Source of the DNA: Eubacterium sp. TM05-53 | GTDB lineage: Bacteria; Bacillota_I; Bacilli_A; Erysipelotrichales; Erysipelotrichaceae | Length of the DNA stretch: 50,064 bases | Direction of reading: 5' to 3' | Assembly (NCBI RefSeq): GCF_003436425.1 | Contig: NZ_QSPK01000009.1 | Span: 1 to 50,064, forward strand | Shown: positions 17,035-26,852 of the stretch, piece after piece | How positions within the stretch are numbered: the first letter of the stretch is position 1 | Layout of the letters: every line of letters starts with the position of its first letter | Position numbers and translations under genes: made by a program | Notes under the pieces: generated by a model | Databases searched by the model: none | Told to the model about the DNA's origin: nothing | Seen by the model: only the letters and a program-made list of their open reading frames with translations

Positions 17035-17911
17035 ATGCTTAACCATATTTCTACTATTTGGAAATATCACAATTTCTTGACCATTCACAAATCTCATCTT
17101 GATGTTTCCCAGTTAAAACTTCTTAAATCTATATATCGTCCTACTTTATCTAAATTACGCAAGCTTGATATTTCTCTTGCTTCCGATATCTTGTTTCCTC
17201 TTTATTCTCATATAGGCAGACGTGCTATTAATCTTGCTGTTTTAGTTCGTTCTTTCGTCTTAAGTTCTTTCGTCTTAATGAATCATCTTAAGTATTCTTC
17301 TATTAAACTTTGGTGTGATGATTTTGCCAATGATTCCTTGCTTCAATATTTCATTGGCTCTTTTGATCCGCCTAATTCTTCTTCGCACTATGACTTTATC
17401 ATTCGCCTTACTGGCTACGATCCTCATTTATCGGACCTTGCTCATCAATCTTTCATTACTAAGAAAAAATTTAAGAATAAGCCTGCCAAAGGTGAAAAAC
17501 TTATTAAGTTTACCAAAGATGACGCTTCTTCTATTTGCGATAAATACAGAAACGGTGCAGAGTTCGACAGAGATCGCTTGTTATACACCATGCAATCTCT
17601 TTTTAACGCTATTGCAGTTATTCCTTCTCTTGCTATGGGCCTGATCGACCCTGCCAATTCGACTCTTTCTGATGATGGCTCATGCCTTCATGTTCACGCT
17701 TCCTGTTATGGAAATAAAGTTCAAGACGCTCTTGATTCTGACAATAACTATCGTTTCTCTGCATCGGATGCGGATATAGGTTGGGACAGTGAGTGATCTT
17801 ACTCAGTATTTTTTTGGCTTCACTTTCTACAATATCTCTTTACACAACCCGTCTCTACACATTGATCTACCTAATAAATTTAACAATTCATACATATTCA
17901 AAACTCTCTAA
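17035..17911 (+). pseudogene. Decayed DDE transposase (IS1182/ISNCY-like), frameshifted and 3' truncated
   Basis: The first 253 codons read as the N-terminal part of a Bacillota DDE transposase, reaching the first catalytic Asp in D-G-S-C-L-H-V-H-A-S and the following A-D-I-G-W-D-S, where it meets TGA. The sequence there is GTGAGTGA (17789-17796); taking out one GTGA copy restores D-S-D-L-T-Q-Y-F-F-G-F-T-F-Y-N in the +1 frame, exactly the kind of continuation expected. That frame then ends at TAA 17909-17911, well short of a full 400-500-residue enzyme, so the 3' end with the remaining catalytic residues is gone. The exact IS family is uncertain. Confidence 0.8.
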
Positions 17912-18375
17912 CACATCTATATTTATACAAGTTATAAATAACTAACTCTGTTTAACACATATTCCCTATGTATAAAACACAACTAGTTAATTGATACACT
18001 GCATCTTCCTCGCATTCAAGGAAATCCTTATACTAAAATAATTACACTTCTTTATATCCACTATTTATGGAATTTGCATTTTTAATAAATTAATCCTCAA
18101 CACTTTATTGCTATACAATAATAATATTTTCTTAACAAATATATTAGTAAATTAACATATCTGACATCAATAGAGTCAATTTAAGAACTATTATATGGGT
18201 ATGAATCAAAAAGACAAAGTACTAAAAAAATACAAGATGTACTATTAGTTCGACAAAATCTATGCAATCGCTTTAACACTCATATAGCTTATGCTAACAA
18301 CTAGCAATCACATCTATCAAATTAGTAAATTAATTCATATGATATATTAGATACAATACGAGGAGGTTAATTATC
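17912..18375. other. AT-rich gap without a recognised gene
   Basis: No open frame with a ribosome site is visible. The last 30 bases hold the start signals of the next gene: a possible -10 TACAAT at about 18351-18356 and AGGAGG at 18361. The rest may be worn-down insertion-sequence DNA. Confidence 0.5.
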
Positions 18376-19101
18376 ATGGAAAATAAAACATCATCAAATC
18401 AAAATTACAAATATTCATTAAAGGACTTTGTGCCTTTTATGCCAATAGCATTTGCAATACTTTGTTTTATAATATTCATTTATTGGAAAGGATATGCTAA
18501 TAACTTAGGAATTAATACCAACTCAATGAATATACCCTATAAAGAAAATGTATATATGTTAATTTTAACTTTTATAAGTTCGGTTATCATTTTTACTCCA
18601 TCTTTTTTGTTATCTAAACAATCTTTAAAGAAAATGGATAAAATGGAGATATTAATCGCTTGTATTATATTCATTTTAAATTTATTCTGCTCTATATACT
18701 TTTTTTCAACCAATTTCAATTTATATAATTTATTTCTTCTATTTATTGTATATATTTTATTAACAGCGATTGGTGTTTTTTTAATTTCAACAAGGCCGTC
18801 AATCAATAATTGTTCTTCTGAAATTCGAATATTAATCATTTTTCTTTGTTTAATTCCTACACTATTATTAATATACGATACAGGTAAAGATTCCATAAAG
18901 TATCAAGCTACATACTCTGTTACAGAAAATAATAAATATGTTGTTGTATATACTACCCAAGATAAATACATATTAAATTCAGTTCTAATAAAAGATAATA
19001 AATTAATTTTCACAAATAAAACTCAATTGATTGTTAATTGTAACAATGTAAAATTGACAAAGAGAAAATTTCAGGAAGTAGAAGTTAGAACCCCTAATTA
19101 G
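18376..19101 (+). CDS. Orphan membrane protein with five predicted helices
   Basis: 241 residues, not recognised. Five hydrophobic segments lie at about 19-39, 55-75, 88-110, 113-136 and 151-169; the last ~65 residues are polar and beta-rich (Y-S-V-T-E-N-N-K-Y-V-V-V-Y-T). An AGGAGG site nine bases upstream supports the start. The gene stands alone between two insertion-sequence remnants, is even more AT-rich than its surroundings and has its own strong terminator, all of which fit a horizontally acquired cargo gene. No catalytic motif is visible. Confidence 0.65.
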   Translation: MENKTSSNQNYKYSLKDFVPFMPIAFAILCFIIFIYWKGYANNLGINTNSMNIPYKENVYMLILTFISSVIIFTPSFLLSKQSLKKMDKMEILIACIIFILNLFCSIYFFSTNFNLYNLFLLFIVYILLTAIGVFLISTRPSINNCSSEIRILIIFLCLIPTLLLIYDTGKDSIKYQATYSVTENNKYVVVYTTQDKYILNSVLIKDNKLIFTNKTQLIVNCNNVKLTKRKFQEVEVRTPN

Positions 19102-19103
19102 AT

Positions 19104-19147
19104 AATGATATAGAGAAAGTATTAAACTTTCTCTATATCATTTTATC
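19104..19147. terminator. Bidirectional 17-bp perfect hairpin terminator
   Basis: AATGATATAGAGAAAGT (19104-19120), loop ATTAA, ACTTTCTCTATATCATT (19126-19142). It ends the membrane-protein gene on the plus strand and may stop reading from the transposase remnant on the minus strand. Confidence 0.85.
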
Positions 19148-19161
19148 GTTCATTTCTACTG

Positions 19162-20101
19162 TTAAATCCACCGATTGTAACAAAAGATATCGCCAATTAA
19201 AACACATTGCGTTTCTCTTTGCATGATAAAAAGAGCATTGTATCGATTTATATATTTTAATGCTACCCCTTTATATTTTTGCAGTCTTTCTTCAATCAAT
19301 TTATGGAAACTGTTCACTGTATTTAAATGATTGAATTTATCATATGACTCATGACTGATTAACACTTTCTTAGTACAGTTCTTACTTTCTATAAGTTCGT
19401 TGTAACTGTTAGAACCATCTAGCATTACAAAAGATTTTGATTCAAGACATTCACCAAATCTTAATAGATCTAGAGATGATGGCTTGCCATAATTTAACGT
19501 TCTGGCAATTGTATGACCAAATCTCTGTATTGCAGTGATGATACATATCGGCTGATTAGACAAGCCTCTTTTTGTAGCAGGTGTTCCACGATGTTTAGGT
19601 TCTACTCCATCAATTTTAGTTCCTTTATGATTGTAAGGAGTATACTTTTCATCCATCTCAACTTCATTACCTACTGTGTATGGGACGTTCCTCAGTTCCT
19701 AGACTAACCAATAGTCTATGGCGCATATTAAAAACATTACGTTCATTCACATTGATTTTAGCAGCTGTTTCTTTAAGAGATACACCATTCAATGTATCCA
19801 TGATAAGTTCATTCCATTTGGATTGGTCTTGGTGAGAATAAAAAGTAAGCTGACCGCGGTCCACAACAAAACGTTTTCCGCATTCTTTACAACGAAGCAT
19901 TTGTTTACCAGAGTTGGCAAAACCGCTCTTAATTAAACGAGGATGATAACATCCTCATTTAGGAAAGTATTCAAAATGATACGTATTCATTTTATTGTTC
20001 GTATCTAGGTAATCAGTGATTTCACGATCAATCTTTTCGATTTGAAAAGATTGTAAAGCAGCGATAGTATCTTGGTTTAAATATTTTGAAGTTCTTGTCA
20101 T
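19162..20101 (-). pseudogene. IS1595-family (ISXO2-like) transposase, broken by a stop and a frameshift
   Basis: Read from 20101, the gene gives a helical N-terminus, then a zinc-ribbon whose first Cys codon is now TGA (about 19956-19958: P-K-stop-G-C-Y-H instead of P-K-C-G-C), then L-R-C-K-E-C-G-K-R-F. A frameshift near 19675 splits the helix-turn-helix part (ending L-G-T-E-E-R-P) from the DDE part, which resumes as V-G-N-E-V-E-M-D-E-K-Y. The rest contains L-D-G-S-N-S-Y and H-L-N-T-V-N-S-F-H-K, typical of IS1595 transposases, and ends at 19162. At least two lesions make it inactive. Confidence 0.85.
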
Positions 20102-20189
20102 AAGTGTAGTCTCTCTTTCGTTTACACTTATACAATAAATCTTAAATAGACATCATTAATGTCAGTTATATTAACAAGTCACCAATGTA

Positions 20190-21566
20190 TCTGTTAAGCC
20201 AAAGAAAATCGAAATCATTAAATACTGTATAGATCATAATCATGATTATAAAGGTACAGCTGAATTTTATGGTGGAAATTACGCTCAGATTTATAACTGG
20301 GTCAAAAAATATGAATCCAATGGAGAAGATGCTCTAGAAGATAGGCGTGGTAAACGTAAATCTGAAGAGCAGCTAACCGACCTGGAAAAAGCTCAACGCA
20401 GAATAGCCGAGCTTGAAAGAATCAACAGACGACAAGAGATGGAGCTTGAACTGTTAAAAAAAGACGAAGCCTTCGAAAAGACCTATTTGGCGAGTCTTCC
20501 GAAGGCTAAAAGACTTTATCTTATAAGAAAACAAAAGATAAAAGATTATTCGCTAATACAATCATTACATGAAAATCGCAACTGGCCGATAAATGAAATG
20601 TGTTCAATCATGGGCATCAGCAGAAGTGCATATTACAAGTGGCTACACTCATCACCTTCTCCCAAACAATTGGACAAACAACATGAAGATGAAAGAATTA
20701 CATCTAGAATCAAGGAGATATCTAATTCCAACAATTCTCTTTTTGGCACAATGACCATGTACTACACTCTAAGAAACGAAGGATATAGATGTGGTCATAA
20801 CAGAGTTTATCGATTGATGTGCATCAATGATATCAAATCCTCTTATAGACGTAGATCCAGATACAACTACATTCGATCCAATGCAGAACATACGGCAGAA
20901 AACATTCTTAACAGAGATTTCAACACTACAGGTCCAAATCAAAAATGGTGTACGGATGTTACAGAGGTAAAGATACCTACAACTGGAGAGAAACTATTTA
21001 TTTCGCCAATGATTGATCTTTATGACAGGTTCCCAGTCGCTTTAGAAGTATCTGATAAAAACGATGCATTACTAGCTGATCAAACACTAGAGAATGCTCA
21101 TAATGCATATCCAGAAGCAACACCCTTAGTACATTCAGACAGAGGTTTCGCGTATACAAGACAAGTATATAAATTTAAATTGGATGAATATGGTATGTCA
21201 CAATCTATGTCACGTGTATCAAAGTGCATTGATAATGGAGTGTGTGAAGGTTTTCAGGGACAATTTAAAGATATGTTGTTTATCCTATATCCAAACATCA
21301 CTTCCAAAGAAGAGATGAGACAAGCTATCAAAGGAACGCTAGATTACTACATCAATCATTATCCACAAAAAAGATTAAATGGTAAAACTTGTGGACAAGT
21401 ACGAAAAGAATCACTAGAACAAAATGAATTTACACAATATCCAATTATTCCAGCAAGAAGATATGTCAGATATTGGAATGAAATTGAATCAAAGAAGAAA
21501 CATCAAAAAGAAATTATTATAGAAGAAATAAAAAACAACCCAAACCAAATTGGAATGGGCTGTTGA
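20190..21566 (+). pseudogene. IS3-family transposase, OrfA-OrfB in one frame, 5' end missing
   Basis: The frame can be read from about 20190 as K-P-K-K-I-E-I-I-K-Y-C, entering the OrfA helix-turn-helix (Y-A-Q-I-Y-N-W-V-K-K-Y-E) without a start codon, then the OrfA coiled coil (20370-20450), then straight into OrfB after a TTAAAAAAAG run where IS3 members normally shift frame. OrfB has the H-T-H (I-S-R-S-A-Y-Y-K-W-L) and the rve core: D in W-C-T-D-V-T, D in H-S-D-R-G and E in V-C-E-G-F. Past the missing ~10 N-terminal codons the protein is complete to 21566. An ATG at 20439 could make an OrfB-like product only. Likely immobile because the left end is lost. Confidence 0.8.
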
Positions 21567-21588
21567 TCGATGAGACTTTTAAATATTT

Positions 21589-21615
21589 CCCATGTCTACT
21601 TGACTAGGGTTGTAT
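21589..21615 (+). mobile_element. Probable right end of the IS3 element
   Basis: CCCATGTCTACTTGACTAGG at 21589-21608, followed by GTTGTA, resembles the TGTCTACTTGAC-type right ends of IS3/IS150 members and lies 23 bases after the transposase stop. No matching inverted copy is clear near 20,190. Confidence 0.5.
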
Positions 21616-21799
21616 CACATTTCCGAAAGTATCTTTTCTTTTTTTATTTGTCATAGTTGACCCTCAAAAGATAGGATACAGTCTTTTTTTGTGCACAAAA
21701 AATTAAATTCCATAAACATAATTAACCCCTTTTAAACTCTATATCTATTATACATGAAATAAGAGGAATTGTTCTAAAGATTATGGTTCTTTTTTCTTG

Positions 21800-21828
21800 T
21801 TGTAGTTGCGCATAAATTCTTATATAAT
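21800..21828 (+). promoter_or_regulatory. Promoter of pstA
   Basis: TTGTAG (21800-21805), 17-base spacer, TATAAT (21823-21828). It lies 26 bases upstream of the start codon, with GAAAGGTGGGGG as ribosome site. Confidence 0.75.
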
Positions 21829-21854
21829 AACCTTAGAAAGGTGGGGGAAGCACT

Positions 21855-22178
21855 ATGAAACTTATCCTAGCAATTTTATCAAATGACGATAGCCCAGTGG
21901 CAAGTAATGCACTAAATAAAAATGGTTTTTCTGTTACTAAATTGGCGACGACTGGTGGATTCCTTCGCGCAGGCAATACAACGTTGATCATTGGTTGTGA
22001 AGACGAAAAAGTGGAAGCAGCTATAGATATCATCAAGGAATATTCAAGTAAGCGAACGGAAATTGTACCTAGTACAGCTAGTTATGATATTGGCCGTTAT
22101 GCAAGTTTTCCTGTGGAAGTTACTGTTGGTGGAGCCACAATTTTCGTGCTAGATGTAGCACAATTCTTAAAGGTTTAG
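21855..22178 (+). CDS. pstA: Cyclic-di-AMP receptor (PstA/DarA, DUF970)
   Basis: 107 residues, the normal length of this PII-like family. Family landmarks are the N-terminal M-K-L-I-L-A-I-L-S, the L-A-T-T-G-G-F-L-R-A-G-N-T-T binding loop (about 30-43), and C-terminal V-G-G-A-T-I-F-V-L-D-V. The trimer binds c-di-AMP in the cytoplasm; its downstream targets are not settled. It has its own promoter (21800) and a terminator at 22190, so it is monocistronic, although purine genes follow. First housekeeping gene to the right of the accessory island. Confidence 0.92.
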   Translation: MKLILAILSNDDSPVASNALNKNGFSVTKLATTGGFLRAGNTTLIIGCEDEKVEAAIDIIKEYSSKRTEIVPSTASYDIGRYASFPVEVTVGGATIFVLDVAQFLKV

Positions 22179-22189
22179 AAAACAAAGGG

Positions 22190-22216
22190 GGTAGAATATA
22201 ATGTTCTACCTTTTTT
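22190..22216 (+). terminator. Intrinsic terminator after pstA
   Basis: GGTAGAA (22190-22196), short loop, TTCTACC (22204-22210), followed by TTTTTT. Confidence 0.85.
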
Positions 22217-22301
22217 CTGTTAAAAAAATTGTGAATAAAGACCCATTAGGGACTTTTTTCTGTTATGATTGAATGGTAAAGAAAAAGGAGATTAAAACGC
22301 A

Positions 22302-23534
22302 ATGAAAATACTAGTTATCGGTAAGGGCGGACGTGAACACGCGCTTGCGTATGCATGCAAACGTTCAGCTTTATGTGATGAGTTGATTTGTGCTCCAGGT
22401 AATCCTGGAATGGCAAAAATTGGAGAATGTGTCAATGTGAAAGACAATGATGTAGAAGGTCTTGTCGCTTTGGCAAAAGAAAGAAATGTAGATTTAACCA
22501 TCGTAGGTCCTGAGGCAACTTTAGCTCTAGGTGTTGTAGATGCGTTAAAAAAAGAAGGCCTAAAGGTTTTTGGGCCAGATAAAAAAGCAACTCAGGTCGA
22601 ATCAAGTAAGGATTTTGCCAAGAAGATCATGGCAAAATACAATATTCCAACAGCTGCTTATAAAACATTCTATGATTTAGATTCAGCATGGGCATATGTA
22701 CAAGAGCAAGGTGCTCCAATTGTTATCAAGGAAGATGGTTTAAAAGCCGGAAAAGGTGTTACGGTAGCTTCTACATTAGAACAGGCTAAGGAAGCATTGG
22801 ATATTGCCTTTGCGATTGAAAATAATTCGGTTGTGATTGAAGAATGTTTATTTGGATTTGAATTTTCTTTGATCTGTCTAGTACACAATGAAACAGTTAT
22901 CCCTTTAGAAGTAGCTCAAGATCATAAGTGTGTATTTGATGGAGATAAAGGTCCAAATACAGGTGGTATGGGATCTTATAGTCCAGTTAAAAAGATTACT
23001 CCTGAAATTATTGATGAAGCTATGAATGAAATTATGAAACCAATGGCAAGTGCCATGGTTAAAGAAGGTGTTCCATTCACTGGCTTCTTATATGGTGGAT
23101 TGATGTTGACAGAAAAAGGCATCAAAACCATTGAATTCAATGCGCGTTTTGGAGATCCAGAAGCCGAAGTTATTTTACCTCGATTAGAAAGTGATTTTGT
23201 ACAAGCTATTTTAGATTTAATGGACAATAAACCAGTTGAATTGAAATGGACAGATAAAGTCAGTCATGGTGTTGTTTTAGCAAGTACAAACTATCCTGCA
23301 AGCTCTACAAAAGGATCTTTGATTACAGGTGTAGACGATGTAGATGGATTGGTTTTCCACATGGGAACAAAAATGACAGATGAAGGATTGGTAACAGATG
23401 GAGGCCGTGTTTTAATGGTCGTTACTCTAGAAGATGACTTACAGACTGCATTTGATCATACATATAAAGAATTAGATAAGATTCAATGTAAAGATTTATT
23501 TCACAGAAATGATATTGGAAAGAAGGATATGTAA
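22302..23534 (+). CDS. purD: Phosphoribosylamine-glycine ligase (GAR synthetase)
   Basis: 410 residues, near the usual ~420. It begins [15 protein letters not shown], holds [11 protein letters not shown] and the ATP-grasp segment [12 protein letters not shown], and the G-G-M-G-S-Y-S-P and [11 protein letters not shown] motifs. It joins phosphoribosylamine and glycine with ATP in step two of purine synthesis. AAAGGAG precedes the start. fhs begins two bases after its stop, so they form an operon that links purine synthesis to its one-carbon supply. No other pur genes follow directly; purF lies 5 kb further on. Confidence 0.95.
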   Translation: MKILVIGKGGREHALAYACKRSALCDELICAPGNPGMAKIGECVNVKDNDVEGLVALAKERNVDLTIVGPEATLALGVVDALKKEGLKVFGPDKKATQVESSKDFAKKIMAKYNIPTAAYKTFYDLDSAWAYVQEQGAPIVIKEDGLKAGKGVTVASTLEQAKEALDIAFAIENNSVVIEECLFGFEFSLICLVHNETVIPLEVAQDHKCVFDGDKGPNTGGMGSYSPVKKITPEIIDEAMNEIMKPMASAMVKEGVPFTGFLYGGLMLTEKGIKTIEFNARFGDPEAEVILPRLESDFVQAILDLMDNKPVELKWTDKVSHGVVLASTNYPASSTKGSLITGVDDVDGLVFHMGTKMTDEGLVTDGGRVLMVVTLEDDLQTAFDHTYKELDKIQCKDLFHRNDIGKKDM

Positions 23535-23535
23535 A

Positions 23536-25206
23536 ATGGCTAAAACAGATTTAGAAATTGCACAAGAATGCGTCATGGAACCAATTGAAAAGGTTGCCGC
23601 AAAAATTGGAATTCCTGCAGATAGCTTGGAACATTATGGAAAATATAAAGCTAAATTGTCTTTTGATTATTTGAAATCCATTGAAAATAATCCTCATGGA
23701 AAATTAGTACTAGTCACAGCTATTAATCCTACTAAAGCTGGAGAAGGAAAGAGTACGACAACGGTTGGTTTAGGAGATGCCTTAAATCGTTTAGGTAAGA
23801 AAACGATGATGGCTTTACGTGAACCAAGTTTAGGTCCAGTATTTGGATTAAAAGGTGGAGCTACTGGTGGTGGCTATGCCCAAGTTGTACCAATGGAAGA
23901 TATCAACCTTCACTTTACAGGAGATATGCATGCGATTACGACAGCTAATAACTTGGTAAGTGCATGTTTAGATAATGTGATTCATCAGGGAAATGAATTG
24001 AATATTGATCCTGAAAAAGTAACATTTAAACGTTGTTTAGATATGAATGATCGTACTTTGCGTAATATCACAATTGGTTGTGGCGCAAAAGCCAATGGTG
24101 TAGAACGTAAAGATGGATTTAATATTACAGTTGCGAGTGAAATCATGGCCGCTTTATGTTTAGCGGATGATTTAATGGATCTTAAAGAAAGATTTGGAAA
24201 AATGCTTGTGGCATATACTTATGATGACAAGCCAGTCTATGTACATGATCTAGGTATTGAAGGTGCTTTGGCTATGGTTATGAAAGATGCTGTATTGCCT
24301 AACGTTGTTCAAACACTTGAACACAATCCAGTATTGATTCATGGTGGTCCATTTGCGAATATTGCGCATGGATGTAACTCTGTCATTGCCACAAAGGCAT
24401 GTCTAGAACTTGCAGATTATACAGTAACAGAAGCTGGATTTGGTGCGGATTTAGGAGCTGAAAAATTCTTGGATATCAAGTGTCGATTGGCTAATCTTCA
24501 ACCAAATGCGGTTGTGATTGTTGCAACAATTCGTGCCTTAAAACAACATGGTGGAATTGCCCTAGAAGATTTAAAAGAAGAAAATGTAGAAGCTATGCTT
24601 GCGGGATGTGAAAACTTGGCTAAACATATTGATACAGTGCAACAATTTGGCTTGCCATACATTGTTGCAATCAATGAATTTGCGACAGATACACCGGCTG
24701 AAGTAGCCGCATTAGAAAAATGGTGTGAAGACAATAACCACCCAATGTCATTATCTCAAGTATGGGCAAAAGGTGGAGAAGGCGCTATTGATTTAGCGAA
24801 CAAAGTAGTTGCGTTATGTGATCAAGAAAATAACTATGCTCCTTTATATGATTTAGATAAGTCAATTGAAGAAAAAGTAGAAACCATTGCCAAGAAAGTA
24901 TATGGTGCAGATGGCGTTGACTTTACAGAAGAAGCTCAAGCACAAATTGCGAAGTTCAATGAATTAGGATGGGATAAATTACCAATCTGTATGGCTAAAA
25001 CACAAATGTCATTATCAGACGATGGTAAGGTAATGGGTCGTCCTACAGGATTTAGAATTACAGTTCGTGAATTACGCCCAAGCTTAGGTGCAGGCTTCAT
25101 TGTTGCATTAACAGGTAAAGTATTAACAATGCCAGGACTTCCAAAACATCCAAGTGCATTAGACATGGATGTGGATGAAAATGGTAAGATCGTAGGATTA
25201 TTCTAA
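23536..25206 (+). CDS. fhs: Formate-tetrahydrofolate ligase
   Basis: 556 residues. The P-loop-like [11 protein letters not shown] (about 72-82) and [20 protein letters not shown] motif (about 97-116) are diagnostic. The enzyme makes 10-formyl-tetrahydrofolate from formate with ATP in the cytoplasm, feeding purine ring carbons. I chose the ATG one base past purD's TAA, with AAGGA in the purD end as ribosome site; an in-frame ATG nine codons upstream lies inside purD. A terminator follows at 25212. Confidence 0.95.
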   Translation: MAKTDLEIAQECVMEPIEKVAAKIGIPADSLEHYGKYKAKLSFDYLKSIENNPHGKLVLVTAINPTKAGEGKSTTTVGLGDALNRLGKKTMMALREPSLGPVFGLKGGATGGGYAQVVPMEDINLHFTGDMHAITTANNLVSACLDNVIHQGNELNIDPEKVTFKRCLDMNDRTLRNITIGCGAKANGVERKDGFNITVASEIMAALCLADDLMDLKERFGKMLVAYTYDDKPVYVHDLGIEGALAMVMKDAVLPNVVQTLEHNPVLIHGGPFANIAHGCNSVIATKACLELADYTVTEAGFGADLGAEKFLDIKCRLANLQPNAVVIVATIRALKQHGGIALEDLKEENVEAMLAGCENLAKHIDTVQQFGLPYIVAINEFATDTPAEVAALEKWCEDNNHPMSLSQVWAKGGEGAIDLANKVVALCDQENNYAPLYDLDKSIEEKVETIAKKVYGADGVDFTEEAQAQIAKFNELGWDKLPICMAKTQMSLSDDGKVMGRPTGFRITVRELRPSLGAGFIVALTGKVLTMPGLPKHPSALDMDVDENGKIVGLF

Positions 25207-25211
25207 TGTCA

Positions 25212-25240
25212 AAGGCTGGATGAAATTCCAGTCTTTTATT
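25212..25240 (+). terminator. Intrinsic terminator after fhs
   Basis: AAGGCTGGA (25212-25220), loop TGAAAT, TCCAGTCTT (25227-25235) with one G-U pair, then TTTATTTTC. Confidence 0.85.
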
Positions 25241-25284
25241 TTCTTTTGAAAAAGAATAAAATATACAAAAAAAGGAGAATTCCT

Positions 25285-26529
25285 ATGACAGAATTTTATG
25301 AACAAGTAAAAGAGAGATTGATGCGCTACGCAAGAATCAATACAGAATCAGATCCACATAGTACAAGTGTTCCTACTACATTTTGTCAGCATGATTTAGC
25401 TAGTGTTATTTATGAGGAGCTTCAAGAAATTGGTGCTACCAATGTATATTATGATAAAGATACATGTGTAGTATATGGATCACTAGAAGCCAATGTAAAG
25501 ACGGGTAGAGCCATTGGTTTTGTGACACATATGGATACAGCTCCCGATGCGAGTGGTAAAGATGTAAAGCCTTGGGTGTTAGAAAATTATGATGGAAAGG
25601 ATATTGTTTTAAATGCAGAAAAAAACATTATTATGTCACCTAGTGTATTTCCCAATCTGAAACAATATATTGGACAGGATTTGATTTTAACGGATGGTAC
25701 AACACTACTTGGAGGCGATGACAAGGCAAGTATTGCGGCTGTTATGACTTTATTGGAGTATTTAGTGAAACATCCAGAAATCAAACATAATTTTATATCT
25801 GTCGCATTTACACCAGATGAAGAAGTGAGTGGACTAGCTAAAGATTTAGATTTAGAACGCTTTAAATCACCCATCGCATATACACTAGATGGAGATCATT
25901 TGGGCTATTATATGGATGAAACTTTTAATGCGAGTCTTTCAACAATTGAAATTCATGGTATTTCAGTACATACAGCTACCGCAAAGGGCATTATGAAAAA
26001 TGCGGTGGATATTGGAAATGAATTCTTAAATAAATTACCGGCATTAGAAAAACCACAATATACTCAAGGAAGAGAAGGATTCTATCATGTGGTTAGTTTT
26101 CATGGGGATTGTGAATATGCCAAGATTGAAATCAATGTTCGTGATCATGATAGCTTGCAGTTTGATATTCGTAATCACACACTAAAAATGATTGTGGACA
26201 TGTTGAATAAAGAATATGGCGAAGGTACTGTGAATATTACACAAAGAATTCAATACCGTAATCTAAAAGAAGTGATTGATCAAGTGCCATTCATGATTCC
26301 ATATTTGAAACAAGCCATTGAAAGTGTGGGTCTTGTTCCTCAAACAGAACCATTTAGAGGAGGAACCGATGGTTCTGCCCTATCTCATAGAGGGCTTCCT
26401 TGTCCGAATTTATCAGCGGGATATGAGAATGCGCATGGGCGTTTTGAATATGTTCCCATTCAGTCGATGGAAAAGAATGTGGAAATCTTATTGAACTTAA
26501 TTGATATATATGCGAAATGTGACTGTTAA
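25285..26529 (+). CDS. pepT: Peptidase T (tripeptide aminopeptidase)
   Basis: 414 residues, close to the family's ~410. M20 metallopeptidase motifs are all there: T-H-M-D-T-A-P-D (first metal His/Asp), L-L-G-G-D-D-K-A-S (bridging Asp), F-T-P-D-E-E-V-S-G (catalytic Glu), and the C-terminal R-G-G-T-D-G-S and N-A-H-G-R-F-E. It releases the N-terminal residue of tripeptides in the cytoplasm, using two zinc ions. The start follows AAAGGAG with a 9-base gap; the upstream in-frame ATG has no ribosome site. Single gene with terminators on each side. Confidence 0.95.
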   Translation: MTEFYEQVKERLMRYARINTESDPHSTSVPTTFCQHDLASVIYEELQEIGATNVYYDKDTCVVYGSLEANVKTGRAIGFVTHMDTAPDASGKDVKPWVLENYDGKDIVLNAEKNIIMSPSVFPNLKQYIGQDLILTDGTTLLGGDDKASIAAVMTLLEYLVKHPEIKHNFISVAFTPDEEVSGLAKDLDLERFKSPIAYTLDGDHLGYYMDETFNASLSTIEIHGISVHTATAKGIMKNAVDIGNEFLNKLPALEKPQYTQGREGFYHVVSFHGDCEYAKIEINVRDHDSLQFDIRNHTLKMIVDMLNKEYGEGTVNITQRIQYRNLKEVIDQVPFMIPYLKQAIESVGLVPQTEPFRGGTDGSALSHRGLPCPNLSAGYENAHGRFEYVPIQSMEKNVEILLNLIDIYAKCDC

Positions 26530-26546
26530 AAAGGTCACATTTTTTG
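26517..26546 (+). terminator. Intrinsic terminator overlapping the pepT stop
   Basis: ATGTGAC (26517-26523) pairs with GTCACAT (26534-26540), followed by T6. Confidence 0.85.
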
Positions 26547-26575
26547 TTGCGTACTGTTTGAATTTTTAGTATAAT
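26547..26575 (+). promoter_or_regulatory. Promoter of the tRNA-Leu/tRNA-Thr pair
   Basis: TTGCGT (26547-26552), exactly 17 bases, TATAAT (26570-26575), placing the start of transcription just before the tRNA-Leu. Confidence 0.8.
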
Positions 26576-26585
26576 ACGCTCAGTC

Positions 26586-26671
26586 GCAGAGATGGTGAAA
26601 TGGCAGACACGCTGTCTTCAGGCGGCAGTGCGAGAGATCGCGTGAGGGTTCAAATCCCTTTCTCTGCACCA
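26586..26671 (+). tRNA. tRNA-Leu, anticodon CAG
   Basis: Acceptor GCAGAGA pairs with TCTCTGC, CCA is encoded. The anticodon stem CTGTC/GGCAG (one G-U pair) holds loop TTCAGGC, giving anticodon CAG at 26619-26621. A long variable arm with GCGA/TCGC stem is present, as required of tRNA-Leu. Confidence 0.95.
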
Positions 26672-26681
26672 CATAAATTAT

Positions 26682-26757
<76 letters not shown>

Positions 26758-26769
26758 CTTCAACAATAT

Positions 26770-26791
26770 ACAGCCTTGATGGCTGTTTTTT
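26770..26791 (+). terminator. Intrinsic terminator after the tRNA pair
   Basis: ACAGCC (26770-26775), loop TTGAT, GGCTGT (26781-26786), then T-rich tail. Confidence 0.85.
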
Positions 26792-26852
26792 ATTTATCTT
26801 CTTGTTGTATAATGAATATAAAGAAACATGCATATCAAGGAGAAATAATCAT

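Noticed and set aside
19162..20101. Recoded UGA (selenocysteine, Cys or Trp) in the IS1595-like gene
   Set aside because: A second lesion, a frameshift near 19675, shows the gene is dead, and core genes here read normally with UGA as stop.
22230..22260. Hairpin-like GACCC/GGGAC upstream of purD as terminator or riboswitch
   Set aside because: Only three base pairs form, and no purine-riboswitch core is present.
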